A model generated the notes under the pieces. It saw only the letters and a program-made list of their open reading frames with translations. It had not been told where the DNA came from and did no database searches. A program made the translations under genes and the position numbers. A stretch of 64,000 nt of DNA from Nocardiopsis sp. CNT312 (lineage in GTDB: Bacteria; Actinomycetota; Actinomycetes; Streptosporangiales; Streptosporangiaceae), in the NCBI RefSeq assembly GCF_000515115.1, contig NZ_KI911538.1, positions 200,803 to 264,802 on the forward strand, read 5' to 3'. Every line of letters begins with the position of its first letter. The stretch's first letter is position 1. This document shows positions 55,464 through 63,314 of the stretch, one piece after another.

Positions 55464-55763
55464 ATGAAGTCGAAGACGATCGCCCGTGTCCTGGTCGCCG
55501 GTGTCGCGGCCCCGATGCTCGCTCTGGGTCTGCCGTCCGTCGCCATGGCCGACAGTTTCTGGCACGGTCACAGCTCGTTCGCCGGACCCAAGGGAGCGAT
55601 GTCCCAGAGCATCACCGCCTTCGCAGGCAACGGCTACGGCTACGGATACGGCGGCGGTTACGGCGGTTACGGCGGCGGTGGCGGGTCGTTCTACAAGGCG
55701 AACGCCTCGTTCGCCGGCCCGCACGGCGCCGGGTCGCAGAACATCTTCAGCTTCGCCAACTAG
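55464..55763 (+). CDS. Small secreted Gly/Tyr-rich repeat protein, copy A
   Basis: A 99-residue protein with signal peptide (KTIARVLVAGVAAPMLALG...VAMAD). The mature part has two copies of a 20-residue repeat, HSSFAGPKGAMSQ-SITAFA and NASFAGPHGAGSQ-NIFSFA, flanking a linker of YGYGYGGGYGGYGGGGG. It contains no Cys. AGGAGG with good spacing precedes ATG 55464, so it is probably highly expressed. The composition recalls structural or amyloid-forming surface proteins, but I know no matching family. Confidence 0.75.
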   Translation: MKSKTIARVLVAGVAAPMLALGLPSVAMADSFWHGHSSFAGPKGAMSQSITAFAGNGYGYGYGGGYGGYGGGGGSFYKANASFAGPHGAGSQNIFSFAN

Positions 55764-55862
55764 TTGCCCGACAAGAGAGGCGGTGACGGCCTCGCCGGGA
55801 CGGAACACCGGAGACGGTGGTTTTCCGCTCGGCCCTGCGAGGCCGGTCCGATCACCGCGAAG

Positions 55863-55890
55863 GGGGGTCCCGCCCACGTGCGGGACCCCC
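55863..55890 (+). terminator. Terminator after copy A
   Basis: An 11-bp perfect stem (55863-55873 with 55880-55890) and 6-nt loop stand about 100 nt after the copy A stop and 60 nt before the next gene. Confidence 0.65.
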
Positions 55891-55950
55891 GCTCACGCGT
55901 TTCCCGCGGGGCGCACCCCGGGGAGCGGCGGGCGTGGACGGAGGACGGAC

Positions 55951-56688
55951 ATGGACGTGAGGGCGACACCGGTGACCACGGGCCGGTTCAACGGCGCCGA
56001 CACCGGCGATCCGCTGATCCAGCAGGCCGCGTGGGTGGCCCGCTCCGTCGGCCGGGGCTCGGCGGCGCCGCTGACCCCCCGCGACCTCTCCGCGCTCGCC
56101 GCGTACCTGCACCGGCAGACCCTGAGCAGGGGCGCCGTGGCCTTCCGCGAGGGCGACCCCGCCTCACGGGTGTGGATCGTCCGCTCCGGCCACATCGAAC
56201 TCTCGGTCGGCTCGGGGGACGAGCACACCGTCGTCGAGATCAGACACGCCGGAGACGTCGACGGCGACATCCAGTTCCTGCTGGACAAGCCCCTGCCCTA
56301 CACGGCACGCGCCGCCGACGAGGTCGAACTCCTCTACCTCCGGGCCGCGGACTTCGAACGCCTCATGTCCGAGCACCGCGCACTGGCCCGCAGGTGGCTC
56401 GCCAGCATCGCCGGCCGCCTCGACGCCAGCCAGATGCGGATCATGGACCTCCTGGGCAAGTCGCTGACCGAGCAGACCGCGCAACTGCTGCTGGACGAGG
56501 CCTCCAGCGAGGTGGTCCCGCTGCCACAGCGGACCCTCGCGGCGATGCTCGGGGTGCGCAGGCCCTCCCTCAACCGCGTCCTGAAGAGGCTGGAACGGGA
56601 ACGGCTCATCGAGATGCGCTACGCCGCGATCGAGATCCTGGACCCCGACGGCCTCGCCAAGAAGGCGCGCGGTGACGCAGGACACTGA
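55951..56688 (+). CDS. Crp/Fnr-family transcription regulator, copy 2
   Basis: A 245-residue paralogue of the regulator at 53702. The barrel (GAVAFREGDPASRVWIVRSG), the altered cassette (GDVDGDIQFLLDKPLPYTAR) and the winged helix (LPQRTLAAMLGVRRPSLNRVLKRLERERLIEM) align throughout. The shared GD-[I/V]-DGDIQ sequence suggests that both respond to the same kind of signal, probably not cAMP. GGAGG before ATG 55951 is clear. It lies between the two repeat protein genes, 102 nt ahead of copy B. Confidence 0.87.
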   Translation: MDVRATPVTTGRFNGADTGDPLIQQAAWVARSVGRGSAAPLTPRDLSALAAYLHRQTLSRGAVAFREGDPASRVWIVRSGHIELSVGSGDEHTVVEIRHAGDVDGDIQFLLDKPLPYTARAADEVELLYLRAADFERLMSEHRALARRWLASIAGRLDASQMRIMDLLGKSLTEQTAQLLLDEASSEVVPLPQRTLAAMLGVRRPSLNRVLKRLERERLIEMRYAAIEILDPDGLAKKARGDAGH

Positions 56689-56748
56689 TTCGGTCATCTA
56701 GGAGACAGTTGGACTGCGTTTCGGCCGTGAGGGTGCTTGATTGGTTAG

Positions 56749-56766
56749 TGGTTGCGGATACAACCA
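56749..56766. promoter_or_regulatory. TGGTTG-N6-CAACCA operator before copy B
   Basis: A perfect 6-6-6 inverted repeat, exactly the spacing of a Crp-type dimer site, 24 nt before ATG 56791 and 10 nt before its ribosome-binding site. At this position a bound protein would repress the gene. Confidence 0.55.
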
Positions 56767-56790
56767 TTCTCCGTTGCAAAGGAGTAGACC

Positions 56791-57078
56791 ATGGCCAAGC
56801 GCAGCGCACGCCGTCTGGCGGCCGCGGTCCTCGCCGCTCCCGTTCTGGCTCTGGCAGCACCCGCCGCGGCCTCCGCGGACGCGTACTGGTCGTCCCACGG
56901 ATCCTTCGTCGGGTACGGCGGAGCGTCCAGCTACCACGTGAAGAGCTTCGCCGGCAGTGGCTACGGCTACGGCTACGGCGGTGGCTACTGGAGCGGCGGA
57001 TCGTTCTACAAGGCCAGCGGCAGCTTCGCCGGACCCTACGGAGCGTCGTCCTACAACGTGTTCAGCGGCGCCTACTAG
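56791..57078 (+). CDS. Small secreted Gly/Tyr-rich repeat protein, copy B
   Basis: A 95-residue paralogue of the protein at 55464. A signal peptide ending AASAD is followed by HGSFVGYGGASSYHVKSFA, a linker GYGYGYGGGYWSGG and the second repeat SGSFAGPYGASSYNVFSGA. The repeat consensus is x-S-F-x-G-x-x-G-A-x-S-x-x-[V/I]. No Cys is present. AAGGAG stands 6 nt before ATG 56791. It is followed by a palindromic terminator. Confidence 0.75.
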   Translation: MAKRSARRLAAAVLAAPVLALAAPAAASADAYWSSHGSFVGYGGASSYHVKSFAGSGYGYGYGGGYWSGGSFYKASGSFAGPYGASSYNVFSGAY

Positions 57079-57108
57079 CCCGGCGGCTCCCGAAAGCCGC
57101 CAGCGACG

Positions 57109-57138
57109 CGGGCCCGACCCCGGCCGGGGTCGGGCCCG
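57109..57138. terminator. 30-bp perfect palindrome, bidirectional terminator
   Basis: Two 15-base arms without a spacer form a GC hairpin between the convergent copy B gene and fdhD. Confidence 0.8.
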
Positions 57139-57153
57139 TTCGCAAGCGGTTCG

Positions 57154-58032
57154 TTACCGGCCCAGGGCTTCACGGTCCCCGGTGCCCGGCGCAGCGCCGG
57201 CGCGTTCCTCCAGCAGCACCCGGTCCTGCCCCGTGTAGACGTTCATCGAGGAGCCGCGGAGGAAGCCGACGAGGGTCATCCCCGCTTCGGCGGCCAGGTC
57301 GACGGCCAGGGACGAGGGCGCCGAGACGGCGGCCAGGGCTGGCACGCCGGCCATCCACGCCTTCTGCACGAGCTCGAACGAGGCGCGTCCGGAGACTACG
57401 AGGACGGTCTCCCTCAGCGGCAGGCGGCCCGAGTTCAGCGCCCAGCCGATCAGTTTGTCCACGGCGTTGTGTCGCCCCACGTCCTCGCGGACCGCGAGCA
57501 TCTCCCCCTCGCCGTCGAAGAGCCCCGCCGCGTGCAGCCCCCCGGTGCGGTCGAAGAGCCGCTGGTAGGAGCGCAAGCGCTCGGGCAGCAGCCCGAGGGT
57601 GTCGGCACCCACGCGCAGGGCGTCGTCGGAGACCAGCCACTGGGCCTGCATGCGCACCGCGTCCAGGCTGGCCCTGCCGCACAGACCGCAGGAGGACGTG
57701 GTGTAGAAGTTGCGCTCCAGCGAGGTGTCCGGGCGCGGCACGCCCGGGGACAGGGACACGTCGAGCACGTTGTAGGTGTTGGTGCCGTCCTCGGCGGCCC
57801 CGGCGCAGTACCGGATGGCCTGGACCTCCGAGCGGGCGGCGACCACGCCCTCACCGACGAGGAACCCCGAGACCAGATCGAAGTCGTGCCCCGGGGTGCG
57901 CATGGTGACGGCGAGCGGAGTGCCGTCCACCCTGATCTCCAGGGGCTCCTCGGCGATGAGGGTGTCCACCCGTTCGCTCGCCGCCCCGTCCCTGATCCGC
58001 AGGACCTTTCCTCTGACCGTGGACCGTCCCAT
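57154..58032 (-). CDS. fdhD: Formate dehydrogenase accessory sulfurtransferase
   Basis: A 292-residue FdhD protein, which passes sulfur from IscS-type desulfurases to the molybdenum cofactor of formate dehydrogenase. The active CxxC is in TTSSCGLCG near residue 115; [37 protein letters not shown] and [12 protein letters not shown] are family motifs. No formate dehydrogenase gene is in the window. The ATG at 58032 is the natural start. Confidence 0.95.
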   Translation of the reverse strand: MGRSTVRGKVLRIRDGAASERVDTLIAEEPLEIRVDGTPLAVTMRTPGHDFDLVSGFLVGEGVVAARSEVQAIRYCAGAAEDGTNTYNVLDVSLSPGVPRPDTSLERNFYTTSSCGLCGRASLDAVRMQAQWLVSDDALRVGADTLGLLPERLRSYQRLFDRTGGLHAAGLFDGEGEMLAVREDVGRHNAVDKLIGWALNSGRLPLRETVLVVSGRASFELVQKAWMAGVPALAAVSAPSSLAVDLAAEAGMTLVGFLRGSSMNVYTGQDRVLLEERAGAAPGTGDREALGR

Positions 58033-58118
58033 GCGCCTCGCCCCCCTCGTGATCGGTGATCTCGTCGGCGCTTTCCGCCCGTCCCGTCCCCGCCGCGCCA
58101 GGCGCGGCGGGGACGGGC

Positions 58119-58616
58119 TCAGACCCGTGCGACGCGGTACCTGCTCCCGTCGGCCTCGCGTTCGAGGTAGCCCTCCTCGACCAGGTAGCGGCGCATCGCG
58201 GAAGGATCGTCGAAGCAGGTGAGGATCGCGGAGTTCACCTGCTTCTCCGTGTACTCCTCTTCGGGGGAGAAGAGGCGGTCGGCCACACGCCGGAGGGTGG
58301 CCCGGCGCAGGGCCCGCTTGGCGGGGAGTTCCCGCAGGCGGCCCTCGTGGAACAGCGTGTCGACCGGTGTGGCCTCCACGGGTCGACGGCCCTCCACGGC
58401 CTCCTGGAACACGCCGGTGTCGGCCACGACCCGCTCGTTCCTCTCCTGCAGGAGGCCGTCGCGGAGTAGGCGTGACAGCCGTTTGGCCGCCTGGGGGCCG
58501 CCGGCTCGCAGGTCCTCCGAGGCGAGCCCCTCCGGTCCCGCGCAGACCACGCGGGCGAACAGGTTCAGCCGTTCGGGGTCGGCGAGTGAAGAGGCGATCT
58601 GGGTGGGGTGCGGCAC
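58119..58616 (-). CDS. DUF2087 protein with winged-helix N-terminus
   Basis: A 165-residue protein. Residues about 1-80 look like an ArsR-type winged helix ([17 protein letters not shown]) and residues 95-165 are a DUF2087 domain ([48 protein letters not shown]). GTG 58616 was chosen because GGAGGG is upstream and the family begins near there; an ATG at 58724 would add 36 residues from AT-rich sequence that looks like promoter. A transcription regulator is likely. Confidence 0.75.
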   Translation of the reverse strand: MPHPTQIASSLADPERLNLFARVVCAGPEGLASEDLRAGGPQAAKRLSRLLRDGLLQERNERVVADTGVFQEAVEGRRPVEATPVDTLFHEGRLRELPAKRALRRATLRRVADRLFSPEEEYTEKQVNSAILTCFDDPSAMRRYLVEEGYLEREADGSRYRVARV

Positions 58617-58754
58617 AGGGCCCTCCGGGTCGAGCGTGAAACGTTCCGCCTGGGAAGCGTAGAAGGTCTGCGCGGCCACGACCAGTACTTTTGGTGCTTT
58701 CTTACTATTTTGCAGCGATTTCATGGCTCCGTGTCGGCGCCTCGCGACCCGTGG

Positions 58755-59573
58755 TCACAGCCCGGCCAGATAGCCCTCCACGACCTGGGCCACGCCGTCC
58801 TCCTGGTGCGAGGGCGCCACGCGCAGACCGAGCGCCGGGTCGAGCAGATCCGGGTGGCCGTTGGCCATCGCGTACCCGTGCCCGGCCCACGCCAGCGCCG
58901 GCAGGTCCGCTGGCATGTCACCGAAGTAGGCGACCTCGTCGGCGGGAACCCCCCACCGTTCGCACAGCTCGGCCAGCGCACGCCCCTTGTTCACCCCAGG
59001 AGCGCTCAGCTCCAGCATGCGGTTGCCGCCCGAGTAGGAGATCTCCGCGAGCGGGCCGACGGCCGCCGCTGCGGCGGGCCGCAGTACGTGCAGCGGGGTG
59101 GCCGCCGAACGTGTGATCAGCTTGCCGATCGGCGCCGCCCGCTCCAGGAGTTCGTCGACCGACCGGACCGCCGTGAGCCACGGCGCGCCCGGATCCCCAG
59201 CCCACGAGCTCAGTTCGAACCCGGGCTCGTGCAAGAAGCCCTCACCCGTCTCGATCCCGAACCCCAGGTCCGGCACGGCCGCGGCCAGCTTCTCGATGAC
59301 GGTCCGGGCGGTTCCCGGATCCAGGGCCTGGACGAGCGGGTCCGAGCCGTCGGGCAGATGGACGAAGGCACCGTTGGCGCACACGCGCGCGGCCCAGGTG
59401 AAGCGGTCGGAGACCATCGTGGTGGCCAGCGGCGGCCGGGCGGTCACGATGACCACCCTCAGGCCGGCGCCCTCGGCGGCGGCCAGGGCGTCCAGGGTAC
59501 GGGGGGAGAGGGAACCGTCGAATCGGAGGAGCGTGCCGTCGAGATCGGTCGCGATGACCCGGGGAGAGACCAT
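58755..59573 (-). CDS. HAD-superfamily phosphatase (Cof type)
   Basis: A 272-residue HAD hydrolase with a C2B cap. Motif I is IATDLDGTLL, motif II VIVTARP, motif III Lys in VNKGRAL and motif IV YFGDMPADLPAL. Cof-type enzymes dephosphorylate sugar phosphates and cofactors such as FMN and PLP. ATG 59573 gives the normal N-terminus; GTG or ATG codons further up would add unrelated residues. Confidence 0.9.
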   Translation of the reverse strand: MVSPRVIATDLDGTLLRFDGSLSPRTLDALAAAEGAGLRVVIVTARPPLATTMVSDRFTWAARVCANGAFVHLPDGSDPLVQALDPGTARTVIEKLAAAVPDLGFGIETGEGFLHEPGFELSSWAGDPGAPWLTAVRSVDELLERAAPIGKLITRSAATPLHVLRPAAAAAVGPLAEISYSGGNRMLELSAPGVNKGRALAELCERWGVPADEVAYFGDMPADLPALAWAGHGYAMANGHPDLLDPALGLRVAPSHQEDGVAQVVEGYLAGL

Positions 59574-59651
59574 GATCGGATTATCCTGGTCGGTGCCGAC
59601 CATCGCGAGCATCTCCCGTGGCCACAACCGGCAACACCCCGCGCCCGGCGG

Positions 59652-60104
59652 TCACGACACCCCGAACGGCGCCCGGTGGGCAGCGAGCCCCGCGGCGCGG
59701 CCGCCTTCGGCGGCCACCGACTCCAGGCCGGAGCGCATCGTCGGACACTCCAGAACGTCCTCCGAACCGCAGTCGGCCGCACAGGCCATCATGTCGCGGG
59801 TGGCCCGCAACCGCGCGATCCGATCGTCCAGCTCCGCCAGGTGCTCGCGCATCAGGCCGCGCCGTGCCGGACCGTCGGGGGCCTCGACCAGCGCCCTGAT
59901 CTGCTCCAGGCTGAACCCCGCCGCCTGGGCCTGGAGGATCAGCGCCACGCGCAGGCGGTGCTCACGGGTGTACCGGCGCCGGTCGCCCACCCGTCGGGCC
60001 GGGCGGAGCACCCCCGCCGCCTCCCAGTGCCGCAGTACGTGCGTCGCCAGACCGAAGCCGGCCGCCAGGTCTCCGATGGACAGTTCTTCCCCGCTTGACT
60101 TCAT
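59652..60104 (-). CDS. MerR-family regulator with C-terminal cysteines
   Basis: A 150-residue regulator. The winged helix ELSIGDLAAGFGLATHVLRHWEAAGVLRP and RRVGDRRRYT is typical, followed by the dimer helix and the Cys-containing segment MACAADCGSEDVLEC. Three Cys in 14 residues could sense thiols, oxidants or metals. Its start codon overlaps a perfect palindrome in the promoter shared with the methyltransferase at 60175, which fits MerR-type control of itself and that gene. Confidence 0.87.
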   Translation of the reverse strand: MKSSGEELSIGDLAAGFGLATHVLRHWEAAGVLRPARRVGDRRRYTREHRLRVALILQAQAAGFSLEQIRALVEAPDGPARRGLMREHLAELDDRIARLRATRDMMACAADCGSEDVLECPTMRSGLESVAAEGGRAAGLAAHRAPFGVS

Positions 60105-60125
60105 GTCGACATGAACTCGCACACT
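60095..60125 (+). promoter_or_regulatory. MerR-type promoter with central palindrome
   Basis: TTGACT (60095-60100) and CACACT (60120-60125) are 19 bp apart, the extended spacing known from MerR-activated promoters. The spacer holds most of the perfect palindrome TTCATGTC-GACATGAA (60100-60115), which also covers the merR-like start codon. Confidence 0.6.
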
Positions 60126-60174
60126 GGCGACGCAGTCAAGGGCCGAAGGCCGGCGCAGACAGGGGGAGTTCGTG

Positions 60175-60762
60175 GTGGACGAGAGAACACAGGCGATGCG
60201 TGAGCGGTGGACCCGCCAGGCAGACGGGTACGACCGCGGTGCCAGGGCACAGAGACTGCTGCTCGGCGGGCTCCGGAAGCGCCTGTGCGGCCCGGCGCGC
60301 GGGCGGATCCTGGAGGTCGCGGTGGGCACCGGCCAGAACCTGGAGTACTACGCCGACGGAGCGGACGTCACCGGGGTGGACCTCACCCCGGCCATGCTGG
60401 ACCGGGCCAGGGAGCGCGCCGCCGCGCTCGGCCTCCGGACGCGCCTGGTCGAGGGCGACGCCCAGCACCTGCCGTTCGGTGACGGGGAGTTCGACACCGT
60501 GGTGTGCGGGCTGGCGCTGTGCACCATCCCCGACCAGCGCCGGGCCCTCGACGAGATGCGGCGGGTCCTCATGCCCGGCGGCTCCCTGCGGCTGGCCGAC
60601 CACGTCGAGTACACCAGGTGGCCGCTCCGGGGCAGGGAGGCCCGTAAGGAACGGCCGCGCCGCAGGCCGGTCGAGGTCGCCGCCGAGGCCGGGTTCACCG
60701 TCGACCGTGTGCGCAGATCGGCGTTCGGACTCCTGGACGAGGTGACCGCACACCGACCGTGA
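60175..60762 (+). CDS. Class I SAM-dependent methyltransferase (UbiE-like)
   Basis: A 195-residue methyltransferase with motif I ILEVAVGTGQN, VTGVDLTPAMLDRAR, EGDAQHLPFGDGEFDTVVC and RVLMPGGSLRLADH. It belongs to the Methyltransf_11 group of small-molecule enzymes; the substrate is unknown. GTG 60175 is preferred to GTG 60172 for spacing from GGAG. The MerR regulator is divergent and the promoter geometry suggests it is the direct activator. Confidence 0.87.
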   Translation: MDERTQAMRERWTRQADGYDRGARAQRLLLGGLRKRLCGPARGRILEVAVGTGQNLEYYADGADVTGVDLTPAMLDRARERAAALGLRTRLVEGDAQHLPFGDGEFDTVVCGLALCTIPDQRRALDEMRRVLMPGGSLRLADHVEYTRWPLRGREARKERPRRRPVEVAAEAGFTVDRVRRSAFGLLDEVTAHRP

Positions 60763-60854
60763 CACACCCCCGGAGCGGTGCGGCCCGAGGGCGAAGTACC
60801 GAAACACCGCCCCGGAAGCGCGACTGTTCGCGTGCGTGGTGTGACAGTTGGTGC

Positions 60855-61640
60855 ATGGCTAGGCACAGCGAACTGCGCGACTTCTGGGAACGCCGCCTCG
60901 AAGGCGACTGGACCGAGAGCGGGGTCGGGTACCGGGCGCTCGGGCGCCCCTTCAACCGGTGGATGTACCGGGTGCGGGAGGAGGTCTTCCTCCGCGAGGC
61001 CGCCCGCCTGGCCCCGCGCGGCCACAGCGTCCTGGACGTCGGCAGCGGCACCGGTTTCTACATCCGGCTGTGGGAGCGCCTCGGCGCGGGCGACATCACC
61101 GGGTGCGACATGACCGACGCGGCGGTGGCGCGGCTGCGCGGACGCTTCCCCGACCACCGGTTCGTCCGCCAGGACGTGTCCGACCTGGACGCCTTCGACA
61201 CAGACGCCTTCGACACGGCCTCGTGCATGGACGTGCTCTTCCACATCACCGACGACGACCGCTACGCGCGGGCCTTCCGAGAACTGGCCCGGGTGCTGCG
61301 TCCCGGCGGATACCTGGTGGTCTCGGAGAACTGCCTGCAACGCCCTGAACAGCGCGGCGAGCACCAGGTCAACCGGACCCTGGAGTGGATCGGCGCTACC
61401 GCGGACAAGGCCGGGTTCGACCTGGTCCGCAGGGTGCCCCTGCTCGTCCTCATGAACGCGCAGGTCGACTCCCCCCTGCTCTGGCGCAAGCTGTGGGGCG
61501 GGATGCTGCGGGCGGCGACCATCACCGCACCCACCGGCTGGCTGGCGGGCGCCGCCCTGTACCCGTTCGAGCGGAGCATGGTCCGCACCCGGCGGGAGAG
61601 CCCCACCACGGAACTGGTGGTCTTCCGCATGCGCGACTGA
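60855..61640 (+). CDS. Class I SAM-dependent methyltransferase
   Basis: A 261-residue enzyme with motif I VLDVGSGTGFYIRLW, ITGCDMTDAAVARLR and DVLFHITDDDRYARAF. The C-terminal 80 residues (LLVLMNAQVDSPLLWRKLW...) contain a hydrophobic stretch and may bind membranes or lipid substrates. ATG 60855 was chosen over a longer frame from 60759 that starts inside the upstream gene. It is 92 nt after the first methyltransferase and could be cotranscribed. Confidence 0.82.
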   Translation: MARHSELRDFWERRLEGDWTESGVGYRALGRPFNRWMYRVREEVFLREAARLAPRGHSVLDVGSGTGFYIRLWERLGAGDITGCDMTDAAVARLRGRFPDHRFVRQDVSDLDAFDTDAFDTASCMDVLFHITDDDRYARAFRELARVLRPGGYLVVSENCLQRPEQRGEHQVNRTLEWIGATADKAGFDLVRRVPLLVLMNAQVDSPLLWRKLWGGMLRAATITAPTGWLAGAALYPFERSMVRTRRESPTTELVVFRMRD

Positions 61641-61767
61641 GCGCCGACACGGGCCCGGAACACCGCGCGGCGGTGCTCAACGGGATACGTTGGAAGTCCA
61701 CTTCGTGTCGAAATACCGGCGTTCGGGGCGCTCCCCGTGCCGGTCAGCGTCCGTTCGGGAGGCGACA

Positions 61768-63003
61768 GTGCGACGCGCCAGGCTCGTGTCCGTGCTCAAA
61801 TGGGGGGTCGCGGGACTGCTCACGGCCCAGGTGGGCGTCGCCGCGACGGTCATCGGGGTCGACCACTGGCGCAAACAGGCGCGCTCACGCCGCATCGGCT
61901 TTCCCCGTACGCCCCCTGCGGAACTGGCCGTGGGAGAGACCGCCATCACCGTGTACACCTACGGTGAGGACGTCTACAAGGACATGCTCGCCGCCATCCG
62001 CGGGGCGCGGCGCCGGATCCTGTTCGAGTCGTTCATCGTCAAGGACGACCGGGTGGGCGGAGAGTTCAAGCAGGCGCTCATCGAAGCCGCCGACCGGGGC
62101 GTGGAGGTCTGTGTCATCTACGACGGGTTCGCCAACCTCGTCGTCCCCCAGTCCTTCTTCGACTTCCCGCCGAACGTGCGGGTGCTGCGGTACCCGGCGT
62201 TCCGGCCCGGGATCCTGCTGCTCAACGTGCGCAAGTCCGGCCGCGACCACCGCAAGATCCTCACGGTGGACGGGGAGACCGGCTTCGTGGGCGGGTATAA
62301 CGTGGGGTCGCTGTACGCCACGGAGTGGCGGGACACCCACATGCGGATGATCGGCCCGGCCACGTGGGAGCTGGAGAACGCCTTCGTCGACTTCTGGAAC
62401 ACCAACCGGCGCGAGGGCCAGCCTGCCCTGGACCACATCGGCGACACCGGTTGGGACTCCCGCATGCGGGTGCAGCGCAACGTGCCCGAACAGCTCATCT
62501 ACCCCATCCGGGCGATGCTGTTGGAGGCCATTGACCGCTCCAACGAACGGGTGCTCTTCACCCAGGCCTACTTCATACCCGACCGCGAACTGCTGCACGC
62601 CCTCACCCAGGCCGCCGCGCGCGGCGTGGACGTCAACGTGCTCGTCCCCGACCGCTCCAACCACGTCATCGCCGACTGGCTGGCCCGGGGGCAGTACACG
62701 GCGCTCCTGCGGGGCGGCGTGCGGCTGTGGCTGTACGAGAACGCCATGGTGCACGCCAAGACGGCGACCGTGGACGGCAAGTGGAGCACCATCGGCACGG
62801 CCAACGTGGACCGCCTGAGCATGACCGGCAACTACGAGATCAACGTCGAGATCTTCGACGAGGGCGTGGCCGGGCACCTGGAGGAGGTCTTCGCCAACGA
62901 CCTCGCCAACGCCCGCGAACTCACCATGGCGGAATGGTGCGGCCGGCCGGTGGCCGCCAAGTTCGGTGAACTCGTCCTCGCCCCCTGGCGGCCGTTCCTC
63001 TGA
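61768..63003 (+). CDS. Phospholipase D-family / cardiolipin synthase-like protein
   Basis: A 411-residue membrane-anchored PLD-superfamily enzyme. One N-terminal span (about residues 10-30) precedes two HKD motifs, HRKILTVD near residue 160 and HAKTATVD near residue 328, each with the x-x-x-x-D and a following Gly. The layout fits bacterial Cls enzymes, which join two phosphatidyl units. GGGAGG 6 nt before GTG 61768 sets the start. Cardiolipin synthase is the best guess, though Actinobacteria also use a CDP-alcohol type enzyme for that step. Confidence 0.83.
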   Translation: MRRARLVSVLKWGVAGLLTAQVGVAATVIGVDHWRKQARSRRIGFPRTPPAELAVGETAITVYTYGEDVYKDMLAAIRGARRRILFESFIVKDDRVGGEFKQALIEAADRGVEVCVIYDGFANLVVPQSFFDFPPNVRVLRYPAFRPGILLLNVRKSGRDHRKILTVDGETGFVGGYNVGSLYATEWRDTHMRMIGPATWELENAFVDFWNTNRREGQPALDHIGDTGWDSRMRVQRNVPEQLIYPIRAMLLEAIDRSNERVLFTQAYFIPDRELLHALTQAAARGVDVNVLVPDRSNHVIADWLARGQYTALLRGGVRLWLYENAMVHAKTATVDGKWSTIGTANVDRLSMTGNYEINVEIFDEGVAGHLEEVFANDLANARELTMAEWCGRPVAAKFGELVLAPWRPFL

Positions 63004-63314
63004 ACCCGGTCAGGGCTTCAGACGTTGGGGGAACAGGGGATCGCGCTCAGCGCGGCGGGGCCGGGGACCGCCCCAGTGCTGGGGACCCGGGTGGGGCGTG
63101 CGGTGCAGTGCTCCGGAGATCGCCGACGGGGACGCGCCGCGCTGCCGGCCACGGGGGCGCGACGGTTCGCCGTCGTCGGACCGTTCCGCTTCCCCCATGG
63201 TGCGCCCCCCTGCGTCGGACGGCCGGTCTGGGGCCGGCCGTGTTCGCCCTCGCCAGCCATGATCGGGCAGTTACCGTCCGCTGTCATGGCGACACGGTGG
63301 GGGTGCGCGGTTTC
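63004..63314. other. 311-nt gap without a gene
   Basis: GC-rich sequence with short frames in several registers but no ribosome-binding site, family motif or strong hairpin. I see nothing in it that I can support. Confidence 0.4.

Noticed and set aside
57109-57138. 30-bp palindrome as an operator of the repeat-protein cluster
   Set aside because: It lies between two convergent gene ends and is all GC, which fits a bidirectional terminator.
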